From Symbiodinium sp. CCMP2592 (Eukaryota > Sar > Dinophyceae > Suessiales > Symbiodiniaceae), in NCBI GenBank assembly GCA_905221615.1, contig CAJNDT010001247.1, positions 267,827-331,826 of the forward strand: a stretch of DNA of 64,000 bases. The letters are read 5' to 3'. Every line of letters starts with the position of its first letter. Within the stretch, counting starts at the first letter, position 1. This document shows positions 52,601 through 57,006 of the stretch, piece after piece. The translations under genes were made by a program, and so were the position numbers. The notes under the pieces were generated by a model. That model did no database searches. It saw only the letters and a program-made list of their open reading frames with translations, and had not been told where the DNA came from.

Positions 52601-53744
52601 GGCCTCTATGCATCCTTAACAACCCTTATCTACCTTCTAGAACCTTATTCCAGCACCCTGAAGCCCTGACCCCGAAACCCTACAATGCAGATATGGGTGA
52701 CCTACCCATATGGGAGTTTCCGCAAATAGGGGACTCTAATATAGTACCCTACATCGTAAGATTCTTACTATAAGGACCCCACAATACCGTACCCCATTTT
52801 CGGAAACTCCCATAGAGTAACCCCGGAGAAGGAAGCCCGGAAACTGAAGCCCTGAGCCAGCCCAGGTCTCAAATCCTGGGCTTTGAAGTGAGAAAAAAGT
52901 ACCTAGACCCTCCATCTACCCTCAATTAGACCCTAAATGCCCATTATTTGGGACCATATACCCCTATTTGAGGGTACAAGGAGGGTCCTGGTATAGACTT
53001 TTTTCTCATAATTGGTTCCCTTTAAGTAGCAGGTCCCCAAAAAAGTATGAAAGTATGGTACTCCAAAGCCCAGAATCAGATTTTCGTCCACAACGCCGGG
53101 CTCAAAACGCTGCCAGCTCGAAACCGGAACCAGAGCTTAGAGCTTTAGGGTTTGAGGTTTTCGGATGTTATAGGGCTCACGTTTATAATGAAGGTAACTA
53201 TACTTATAACCCCATTTAAGTTACTTATAACCCTAATTACTAAGTTCCATGATCCTCCAAGCAGGAGTTTTAGGCTTTAGGGGCCTTAGGAATTTGGGGT
53301 TTAAGTGAAATGGCGGCTCAAGAGTGTGGGGTTTAGGGCTTAGGGTTTAGGGTTTAGGGGTTTATAGGGCTTGGGGTCTGTTAAGGAAGGCACAGAGGGT
53401 CGCAGAGGGCTCCGGTCTTTTTGAGGATTGGTCTGGGGGTTGTAGTAGGGTTGTATGATGGGCATTGAGTTACAATTCTATTGGGTCTTTGGCTCCTAAG
53501 GTTTAGGGTGGTCGTCGGGTTCTCAGCGTTACGGCTTCAAGCGTTTAGGGTTTAGTGGGGTTCCCGTGTTCTTCGTTGTGTTGGGTTGAGCTGGTGTGTT
53601 ACCAGTTTCACCGTTTCGGTTTTGGGTCTGGGTATGAACCACTATGCTAGAGAAGCCCTACATTAAACTATTCTTCAGACATGTGGTTCTGGATTCCGCA
53701 AAAAGTTATGATGGAACCCCAGGCAACCGATGCGCCGACGGCAT
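25547..53744 (-). CDS. Leucine-rich-repeat protein gene (tentative chain of micro-exons)
   Basis: A series of GC-rich minus-strand segments with AG|G-type acceptors and GT/GC/GA donors join in phase and carry LRR patterns: RLESLVILGNQLT, LSKLVYLMLDR, LGLSDLRRALGF, TLCLDDNEVGTLDWP, ASLNLWAS, LPPLQELEAG, ELSIERCGLL and LQKLDAGGNQLTDAPEPL. The middle (46.8-41.8 kb: DVVWRLCVNREAQQ, ALDISRHVDDRRKG, YDPENDRVSKLLLSK) is not LRR and I do not recognise it. LRR blocks at both ends around a non-LRR middle may mean one long protein (LRRC9-like layout is one possibility) or two adjacent genes. Proposed start ATG at 53744, proposed stop TAG at 25547-25549; both are inferences. Exons between 41.8 and 33.8 kb are unresolved. 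Confidence 0.55.
25635..25833. mobile_element. MITE family 7 with internal extra sequence
   Basis: ATGGGAGTTTCCGAAAATTA ... TTTTCGGAAACTCCCACG, about 90 bp longer than other copies because of an inserted TTTAAAGGGTT-type stretch. 20 bp upstream of the exon at 25547-25615. Confidence 0.8.
26069..26258. mobile_element. MITE family 2, composite
   Basis: CTAAAAGGTCATGGGACTTA ... ACTAAGTCCCATGATCCTCC, with two right ends. Confidence 0.75.
26332..26445. mobile_element. MITE family 4
   Basis: ACGGCGGATGATATAAATCC ... GGTTTATATCATCTACCGT. Confidence 0.9.
26996..27109. mobile_element. MITE family 6
   Basis: AGACCCCCGCGAGGATCTAG ... TTTTTGGATCCTCCCGGTGG. Confidence 0.85.
27200..27560. repeat. Degenerate CCCTAAA / CCTGAAGCCCTAAA region
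   Basis: Long stretch of CCCTAAA-like units with higher-order variants such as CCTGAAGCCCTAAAG and CCTCAAACC. Low complexity, no coding sense. Confidence 0.85.
27591..27632 (-). CDS. LRR exon
   Basis: Encodes ELSIERCGLLSLQG. AG|GAG acceptor, GT donor in phase 0. Flanked on one side by degenerate CCCTAAA tracts and on the other by a TTTAGGG array. Confidence 0.6.
27651..27766. repeat. Interstitial telomere-like array (TTTAGGGG/TTTAGGG)
   Basis: Alternating GGGTTTAGGGG units in the opposite orientation to the neighbouring 27200-27560 tract, i.e. the two face each other around the exon at 27591-27632. Confidence 0.95.
28047..28153. mobile_element. MITE family 9
   Basis: CCAGGTTCCTGAGTAGCCCC ... 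ACTACCAGGGAACCTAGG. Confidence 0.85.
28385..28514. mobile_element. MITE family 1
   Basis: GTGGAGGGTCGGGGGGCTCA ... ACTAAGTCCCCCGACCCTCC, complete copy. Confidence 0.92.
29499..29600. mobile_element. MITE family 4, reverse core
   Basis: CTGTTGATGATATAAATCCT ... GGATTTATATCATCAACCGT; core orientation opposite to the copy at 17961. Confidence 0.93.
29792..29822 (-). CDS. LRR micro-exon
   Basis: 31 nt encoding LPPLQELEAG in phase 2 after AG|G, GA donor in phase 0. Confidence 0.55.
29859..29960. mobile_element. MITE family 4, reverse core
   Basis: CGGTTGATGATATAAATCC ... GGATTTATATCATCAACCGT; 37 bp upstream of the LRR micro-exon at 29792-29822. Confidence 0.93.
30150..30207. repeat. (TA)n microsatellite
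   Basis: About 28 TA units with a few substitutions. Confidence 0.95.
30683..30794. mobile_element. MITE family 8
   Basis: CTAGGATACCCAGTAACC ... TACTGGGCATCCTAG, very close to the copies at 11028 and 16438. Confidence 0.92.
30798..31082. repeat. Two facing telomere-like tracts
   Basis: CCCTAAA units at 30798-30880 and TTTAGGG/TTTAAGG units at 31004-31082, opposite orientations, about 120 bp apart. Confidence 0.85.
31094..31126 (-). CDS. LRR exon
   Basis: Encodes ASLNLWASESG after AG|GCC; the LNL core falls 21 residues after LCL of the previous exon, normal LRR spacing. GT donor, phase 0. An exon seems to be missing before the next one. Confidence 0.5.
31455..31514 (-). CDS. LRR exon
   Basis: Encodes TLCLDDNEVGTLDWPRPHRK, a clear LRR (LxLDDNxVxxLDWP). 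Acceptor AG|A, GT donor in phase 0. Confidence 0.7.
32175..32850. repeat. Low-complexity telomere-variant region
   Basis: CCCTAAA units at 32175-32280, TTTAGGG at 32451-32510, and scattered CCTTTAAGGG-type words to about 32850. No exon recognised. Confidence 0.8.
33244..33368. mobile_element. MITE family 6, intact reference copy
   Basis: CCCAGACCCCCGGGAGGATC ... GATCCTCCCGGGGGTCTGGG: perfect 20-bp ends. Confidence 0.95.
33567..33626 (-). CDS. LRR-region exon
   Basis: Encodes GPSDQTFFTKIQDLPICEGH. Its acceptor AG is the last two bases of a family-1 MITE end (CCTCCAAGTAAG). GA donor inferred, phase 0. Confidence 0.62.
33628..33766. mobile_element. MITE family 1, end used as splice acceptor
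   Basis: TTACTTGGAGGGTCGGGGGA ... CCCCCGACCCTCCAAGTAAG. On the minus strand the tip CCTCCAAGTAAG runs into exon 33567-33626, so the element end supplies the AG. Nearly identical to 34673-34811. Confidence 0.93.
33775..33820 (-). CDS. LRR exon
   Basis: Encodes LGLSDLRRALGFPDL in phase 2 after AG|G, with a GC donor in phase 0. The same frame is open upstream (YMESLRR), so the true acceptor could be earlier. Confidence 0.6.
33869..33912. repeat. Interstitial (TTTAGGG)n
   Basis: Six units of TTTAGGG with one TTTAGGGG. Confidence 0.9.
33924..34044. mobile_element. Hairpin, TIR CCACCCAGATCTTCCAAA
   Basis: CCACCCAGATCTTCCAAA faces TTTTGGAAGATCTGGGTGG. Single copy in the window. Confidence 0.8.
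34096..34336. mobile_element. MITE family 2 with extra right end
   Basis: GAGGATCACGGGACGTAGTA ... GTTACTAAGTCCCATGACCC to 34217, then a second end CTACGTCCCATGACCCTTCA at about 34310-34336. Confidence 0.8.
34366..34508. mobile_element. J-family MITE
   Basis: TATTATCCTTAAGGGAGGCGG ... CCCCCCTTAAGGATCCTATA. Confidence 0.8.
34510..34622. mobile_element. MITE family 3, reverse core
   Basis: TACTACTATTTGCTTCAGAA ... TTCTTAAGCAAATAATA; core reads CCCTATATTACCCCCATAAG, the reverse of other copies. Abuts the J element. Confidence 0.9.
34673..34811. mobile_element. MITE family 1, twin of 33628-33766
   Basis: Identical to the 33628 copy over about 137 bp except one T to G in the right arm (ACTAAGGCCCCCGACC). 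Confidence 0.93.
34829..35108. mobile_element. R-family hairpin split by a telomere array and family 7
   Basis: Left part GGAACCTGACTAAGGAACC ... and right part CCTACTATTTTGGGGTTATA ... match the intact R copy at 53967-54066. Between them lie (TTTAGGG)n at 34866-34952 and a family-7 element at 34952-35050 whose first bases are replaced by telomere repeat. Confidence 0.85.
34866..34952. repeat. Interstitial (TTTAGGG)12 array
   Basis: About 12 perfect TTTAGGG units, the cleanest array in the window. Confidence 0.97.
35206..35410. mobile_element. MITE family 6 with internal telomere insertion
   Basis: GGACCCCCGGGAGGATCCAA ... CTAGATCCTACCGGAGGTCT. At about 35312-35338 CCCTAAA units interrupt the right arm; part of the arm (CCCCAAATTAGGGG, GATCTACTTT) is present before and after. 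Confidence 0.85.
35930..35984 (-). CDS. Candidate LRR exon, frame ambiguous
   Basis: After an AG|GTC acceptor one frame reads VAAVDLHGLGRRVIPS, close to an LRR motif, while another reads SQRWIFMGWAAESFLQW. Boundaries are approximate and I could not settle the phase. Confidence 0.35.
36359..36627. mobile_element. Two adjacent MITE family 1 elements
   Basis: First 36359-36486 (ACTTGGAGGGTCGGGGGACT ... CCCCGACCCTCCAAGC); second from about 36487 to 36627, lacking part of the left tip. Confidence 0.85.
36968..37078. mobile_element. MITE family 6
   Basis: CCCAGACCGCGGGAGTATCC ... CTTTCTAGATCGACCTGGGA; right end eroded. Confidence 0.8.
37508..37628. mobile_element. S-family hairpin
   Basis: TACCCAGAAACTCCAAAACC ... 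GGTTTTGGACTCTCTGGGG. Confidence 0.8.
37900..37951. repeat. (TG)n/(TA)n microsatellite
   Basis: TGTGTATGTGTGTGTATACA followed by about 14 TA units. Confidence 0.95.
38031..38283. repeat. TTTCCAGA/TCTGGAAA repeat cluster with central dyad
   Basis: Left of about 38125 the words are TTCCAGAT, right of it ATCTGGAA; the junction TTTCCAGAAATCTGGAA is self-complementary. The right part repeats a roughly 40-bp unit CTGCAAATCTGGAATCTGG three to four times. Confidence 0.88.
38284..40580. other. Island with little telomere-like repeat and no recognised MITE
   Basis: About 2.3 kb of different texture: few CCCTAAA words, AT-richer, no element of the local families. It holds the 31-bp direct repeat, an inverted repeat pair GAGCATTACAGTGTTT (see findings), a plus-strand open frame 39095-39478 (127 codons) and another at 39854-40084. 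I recognise no domain. It could be a large unrelated insertion or an unrecognised gene. Confidence 0.5.
38341..38562. repeat. 31-bp direct repeat, 191 bp apart
   Basis: The same 31 bases, starting GCTGGTCCTAAAACCAAAAC, occur at 38341-38371 and 38532-38562. Confidence 0.9.
40590..40622. repeat. (TA)n(GA)n microsatellite
   Basis: ATATATATATATATA then GAGAGAGAGAGAGAGA. Confidence 0.95.
40946..40968 (-). CDS. Candidate 23-nt micro-exon
   Basis: GAA CCG CAG CAG CTA GCA CAT AG between AG|G and GT, phase 0 in and phase 2 out. In phase with the previous exon but too short to support itself. Confidence 0.3.
41311..41591. mobile_element. MITE family 1, composite with repeated ends and core
   Basis: Two left ends (41312 and about 41406) and two copies of the core (CTAATTGGGGTTATGATACT and CTAGTTGGGGTTATCATGCT) before one right end. 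Confidence 0.85.
41861..41907 (-). CDS. Exon of the middle region
   Basis: Encodes YDPENDRVSKLLLSK; the split Gly codon joins it to the previous exon as DDRRKGYDPENDRV. AG|GC acceptor, GC donor. Confidence 0.65.
42048..42148. mobile_element. T-family hairpin
   Basis: TAGTTCCTTTTTTTGGTC ... CCAAAAAAGGAACTACAATG GAGACTATAGG. Confidence 0.75.
42436..42539. mobile_element. MITE family 4
   Basis: ACCGTTGATGATAGAAATCC ... GGTTTGTATCATCAACCGT, a few substitutions. Confidence 0.92.
42709..42936. mobile_element. MITE family 1, composite
   Basis: Two left ends (42711 and about 42806) separated by TTTAAAGGGG-type sequence, one right end (CCCCCAACCCTCCAAGC). Confidence 0.85.
43430..43472 (-). CDS. Exon of the middle region
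   Basis: Encodes AALDISRHVDDRRK plus one base; GT donor (GTGAG) in phase 1. An alternative acceptor 12 nt upstream would add four residues in frame. Confidence 0.65.
43621..43671 (-). CDS. Exon of the middle region
   Basis: Encodes GTQDVVWRLCVNREAQQ. AG|GGG acceptor, GC donor in phase 0. A family-1 MITE begins 13 bp upstream of the acceptor. No family recognised. Confidence 0.65.
43684..43828. mobile_element. MITE family 1
   Basis: GTTACTTGGAGGGTCGGAGG ... AGTCCCCCGACCCTCCGAAT; 13 bp upstream of the acceptor of exon 43621-43671. Confidence 0.92.
44224..44425. repeat. Interstitial telomere-like array, about 200 bp
   Basis: TTTAGGG mixed with GGGTTGAGGG and TGTAGGG variants. Confidence 0.93.
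45317..45364 (-). CDS. Candidate exon of the middle region
   Basis: Encodes DILKHHAFAPPKRGGH. AG|GAT acceptor, GA donor, phase 0. GC-rich island in otherwise repeat-derived sequence. Confidence 0.5.
46121..46162 (-). CDS. Candidate exon
   Basis: EATQRSRGRQLHLT in the frame that fits its neighbours; AG|GAG acceptor, GA donor. All frames and the plus strand (KLASAAALSGLLRP) are open here, so this is a weak call. Confidence 0.3.
46233..46410. mobile_element. Hairpin with TAGTTCCTTTTT arms, interrupted by family K
   Basis: Outer arms TAGTAGTTCCTTTTTGGG and CCACAAAAGGAACTAGTA flank a complete K element (46268-46385: CTACAGTAGAAGCCGGAAAG ... GGCTTCTACTGTA). Confidence 0.8.
46491..46602. mobile_element. 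Q-family hairpin
   Basis: ACTAGACCTAAGACTAACCT ... CTCTGGGTCCTAGT; interior AAAAAGGGTGCCCTTTTT as at 14417. Confidence 0.8.
46753..46818 (-). CDS. Candidate LRR-region exon
   Basis: Encodes AGILGQDQLTLSRQSLVFPA then LE; GILGQDQLT resembles VILGNQLT. AG|GCC acceptor, GT donor, phase 0 both sides. Another frame is also open, so the reading is not certain. Confidence 0.45.
47123..47341. mobile_element. MITE family 2, composite
   Basis: Left end ACTTAAAGGGTCATGGGACT twice (47125 and about 47215), one right end CCCCATGATCCTCCAAGTA. Confidence 0.85.
47856..47975. mobile_element. MITE family 6
   Basis: GAGTCCCCTGGGAGGATCTA ... TGGATCCTCCCAGAAAGCCG. Confidence 0.75.
48449..48567. mobile_element. 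MITE family K
   Basis: CTACAGTAGAAGCCTAAAAG ... CAACTTTTTGGTGTTTACTA. Confidence 0.85.
48664..48791. mobile_element. MITE family 2
   Basis: TATACTTGGAGGATCATGGG ... CCCATGACCCTTTAAGTATA. Confidence 0.92.
49308..49347 (-). CDS. LRR-region exon
   Basis: Encodes MLDRQEVSTEEVK; the split codon with the previous exon gives Leu, so the join reads LVYLMLDRQEV, an LRR continuation. AG|G acceptor, GT donor. Confidence 0.62.
49800..49920. mobile_element. S-family hairpin
   Basis: ACAACAAAACCCCTGAAAGG ... GGAGTCTCTGGGA; inner ATTAAGGAATATAC faces GTATATTCCTTAAT. Confidence 0.65.
49963..50030 (-). CDS. LRR-region exon
   Basis: Encodes VILGNQLTREDWRTAALSKL and VY plus two bases, a typical LRR unit with the N-x-L core. 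AG|GTC acceptor, GA donor in phase 2. An L-family MITE ends 9 bp upstream of the acceptor. Confidence 0.72.
50039..50167. mobile_element. MITE family L
   Basis: GAGGGGAAAAGGAGGGACCC ... GGGTCCCTCCTTTTCCCCTT; ends 9 bp from the acceptor of exon 49963-50030. Confidence 0.93.
50501..50544. repeat. Two adjoining palindromes
   Basis: CTTAAAACTCACA-A-TGTGAGTTTTAAG (50501-50527) and AGTTACATG-T-CATGTAACT (50526-50544), both perfect around a single central base and overlapping by two bases. Confidence 0.9.
50680..50786. mobile_element. MITE family 5
   Basis: TTGGGTAGTTGTCAATATTA ... TAATTTTGACAACCACCCAA. Confidence 0.9.
51683..51743 (-). CDS. LRR-region exon
   Basis: Encodes LLSTETFGILARDTPRLESL. 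AG|G acceptor, GC donor in phase 0. Joined to the next exon it makes an LRR core, RLESLVILGNQLT. Confidence 0.65.
52293..52406. mobile_element. MITE family 6, right arm shortened
   Basis: CCCAGACCCCCGGGAGGATC ... GATCTACTTTTTCGGGGGCC TGGG; about 10 bp of the right arm are missing. Confidence 0.85.
52710..52813. mobile_element. MITE family 7
   Basis: ATGGGAGTTTCCGCAAATAG ... ATTTTCGGAAACTCCCAT. Confidence 0.9.
52889..53009. mobile_element. M-family hairpin, TIR CTAGACCCTCCATCTACC
   Basis: GAGAAAAAAGTACCTAGACC ... GGTATAGACTTTTTTCTC; inner CCCTCCATCTACCCTCAA faces TTGAGGGTACAAGGAGGG. Relatives at 55859 (inverted) and 62981. Confidence 0.85.
53078..53109 (-). CDS. LRR-region exon
   Basis: Encodes RFEPGVVDEN plus CT; a GA donor in phase 2 joins it to the next exon as DENLLLSTETF. 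The acceptor is AG|C rather than AG|G. Confidence 0.5.
53718..53744 (-). CDS. LRR-region first exon, possible start
   Basis: ATG at 53744 reads MPSAHRLPG to a GT donor in phase 0, which fits the next exon. Only 337 bp separate this ATG from the stop of the upstream gene. Short, so the call rests on phase and position. Confidence 0.4.
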
Positions 53745-54081
53745 AGATTTGGGACTTTGAGCTTCAGGGTCTAGGGGTTACAAAGGAGCCACAGAGTCAA
53801 CAGCTATTGAAGCCTACTCCCTAGTAGGGACACGGCCTTCACAAGATTTTGTGCTGTTCCCACATCCCCGGGAGGAGCTAGAAAGTAGAACCCCTAAAGT
53901 GGGAACGAATACTACTCACGGGTAACGGGTACTTTAGAGGATCCTAACCCCATAATATAGGGGCTGTAGGAACCTGATTAACAAATCTTGGGCCTTTATT
54001 CGGGCTCCTAATATGAATCCACTATTTTGGGGTTAAAGGGCCAAGGGTTCTTAATCAGGTTTCTACCTTACCCCAAGCCCA
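53745..54081. other. Short spacer between the GST-like stop and the LRR-region start
   Basis: 337 bp. Contains an intact R-family hairpin (53967-54066) and a family-6 half-element (53868-53952). Head-to-tail spacing this tight fits polycistronic-style dinoflagellate arrays resolved by trans-splicing; no promoter is visible. Confidence 0.5.
53967..54066. mobile_element. R-family hairpin, intact
   Basis: GTAGGAACCTGATTAACAAA ... TTCTTAATCAGGTTTCTACC. Serves as the reference for the split copy at 34829. Confidence 0.85.
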
Positions 54082-54123
54082 TTATGCGCTGCCACTCAGA
54101 CTCGCAGCCAGCGATCGGATCGC
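54082..54123 (-). CDS. GST-like last exon with stop
   Basis: AIRSLAASLSGSA and TAA at 54082-54084 after an AG|GCG acceptor. The same frame is open upstream (SPYASKWQLQ to about 54154), which would fit the family better but needs another acceptor; phase with the previous exon is unresolved. Confidence 0.55.
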   Translation of the reverse strand, partial: AIRSLAASLSGSA

Positions 54124-56956
54124 CTGGAGCTGCCACTTGGATGCATAGGGAGAGCTTTGTGGGGTTTAGGGTTTAGGTTTGAGTTGCAGGGCTTCATGAC
54201 CGCAACTGTTGAACTTCCCTTAACCGTAACTAAGCCCTAAAACCACACCCCTGATAAAGCATATCCCAGACTCCGAATGTTCAAGCCCTCTACCTTACAC
54301 TCCCCTGCCCCGAGGAGGATCTAAAGCGTTTGGAGCTTAGGGCTTCCGGTTGTGGGGAAACCATTGGAGAGATCTCCTTTCCAGATCCTCTGATGGTCAT
54401 CCCGATTCCCAAAGCACAAGAACCCAAACCCCCTTTGCAGGATCCAGAAAGTAGACCCCTTAATCGGGGTTCCTGTACAGTACCCTTAGTGGTATAGGGC
54501 CCCAAATTAGGGGATCTGCTTTCTAGATCCTCCCGGGGGTTCTGGGAATGCCTTGCAGGCCAAGCCGTAAGCCCGTAAGCATGTTTGATTCAGAACAGAA
54601 GTCCTATCCTTCCCTGTGAGTTCACATTATACCACTAAGTGAACACCTTAAATAGGTATAGGTACGTGGAGCCTTATACATACCCTAAATATCTCTATGC
54701 TTAAACGAACGTTTAAAGGTACCCTGTGTGCCCTTTAAAGTAAGAAGCACCGTGAAGCCTTGCCAGGGAGGAATCCCATGTCCCTGGGCACACACATGCG
54801 CGAGTCCAGGTACCTGGGCGGGGTTTGGGATTGAGGGTTCAGGGTTTAGGGTTTAGGGCTAAGGTTTAGGGTTTAGGGTATAGGGTTTAGGGTTTGGGTC
54901 TACCTCAAAAGTATGTATAAGAATAGCAGCTTTCTTAAGCTCTTGGCAATTAATCTACTTATTTTAGGCTTACCTGGATCCCAAATCCGCAACCTTAGGG
55001 CTCCAAGTATACAAGCTGTACCTACTTCGGGGTCTAAAGTCCATAAAATTAGTACCTGCTTTGGGCTATTTGGACATCCAGGGGGAAGAATAGCCTCCGA
55101 TAGTTGTTAGCCATTATTCTACCTATTTTGGGGTGTTAAGGGAGGGTTTCATCATGCTGCGGGGCTTCAGGGATAATGTAGGCGCGTGGAGAAGTAAAGT
55201 AAGGTTCTCGGGTATATTATACGATACTACAAGGGCTATTGCGGCTATTCTCAGTGCTTGTGCGACCCCTCCATAGAGGGTTTCAGGATTCATGCTTTCG
55301 GCATCAAGGTTTAGATCCCAGGCTATACACCTGCATCCTACCTCGCGCCACACCTTCAAACAAATCATGCTCTCCATTATATATTGAATTGAATAGATTG
55401 AATTCAATGCCACCGCAAAGACATAAGTCCATCGGTAACGGTAACGGTGCGACAAGGGATCGCTGTAATGCCAAACATGGAGGATGCTACGATGCATAGA
55501 TTTCAGATCCTGAGTTTTCTTAGCCCCTTCGTGTACGCATAACTTCGTCTAAAGCCTAAACCCCGAACCATGAACCCTAAACCCTTAATCCTAAACCCTA
55601 AACCCTTAATCCTAAACCCTAAACCCCCCGATTCCCCGATCCGTCAAGCGGGTTTCGGTGCTTTGCCACAGATTTTACTTTTTTTCGAGCGAACTGATGT
55701 AAACAAAGGCCTATTTTACATGGCAATTGCATGGGAATTCTGCCAGAAGCAAATACTGTAGGGGCCTTAGACATTAGAGTATGATTTCGGAGAATATATA
55801 ACATTATATATCATAACTATAATCAGGAACCCTAAGGACTAATATTGGCAAACATTTCCAGGACCCTCCATGTACCCTCAAATAGGGGTATATGGTCCCA
55901 AATTAAATAATAGGCATTTAGGGTCTAATTGAGGGTAGATGGAGGGTCTAGGTTATATAAGGAAATCATATCAAGGAACCCTAAACAGGTAGGTTCTTCA
56001 GGGTAAATTTGAAGGGCTTATATAAGGAAATCATGTCAAGGAACCCTAAAACTAGGCTGTTCAGTAACACACTGGGAAAAAGTATATACTTTTTAGGCTT
56101 CTTATTTTATAATAGGAACCTAGAAACCTGCAAGTAAAAACGTGTGCCACTGAACAGCCTGGAAAATCTTAGGATGTTATCTTTGTCGGCCTTAGAGAGT
56201 AGAATATGATTTTGGAGGATATGATGTAGCATAACTATACATACTCAGGAACCATATGGACTACTATTGGCAAACATGTAGGATGTTATCTTAGTCGGCC
56301 CAAGGTCTGCAGCCTACGTGCGAGGTCGTGGTTTAAGGAAAGCCTCGATCCATCTCTGTGCTTAGTTAGGCCCCAAAAAAGCACGTAAGCAAAATTAGGG
56401 TAGGGATATCCCATATAAATCCCCTTATAATGAAGCCCAATAAGGTAGGGATATCCCCACAAAATGCTTATGCTTATGTGCTTTTTGGGTCCCTAATGCT
56501 TGGCTTTTGCCCTAAACGGTGATGCCAGAGTCAAAGAGGGACCCAAATTCAGAACGACAACATAGTGCCCCACCCTCAACCCCTAAACCTCCAGCCCCGA
56601 TGCTCCAAAGCTCCGAAAGTGACGCAAGAATGCACCGATCTGTCGCTCCTTGGGCGAGGCACTTTGCCACAGCGACCACTGCATCGCTGACATCCTGCAA
56701 CGATTAACTACTATTTGCTTAAGAAGCCCCAAAAAATAAAAAATATATTCCTTATGGGGGGTAATATAGGGATTATTATTTTTTTATTTTTTGGGGGCTT
56801 CTTAAGCAAATAGTAGTTAAAGGCTTGGGCCTTAAGGGGCCTTAGGGGCCTTTCTGGGGTTTACGGCTTCTTCAAGTAGCTTCTTCTTCTGCAAGCTGTG
56901 ATTGAAGCAGAGGGAGAGGGCGAGGGCGAGTGAGAATACAACCCTAAACCCTAAAC

Positions 56957-57006
<50 letters not shown>

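Noticed and set aside
52276..52773. 165-codon plus-strand open frame
   Set aside because: Built from family-6 and family-7 element sequence and the intervening repeat; no domain seen.
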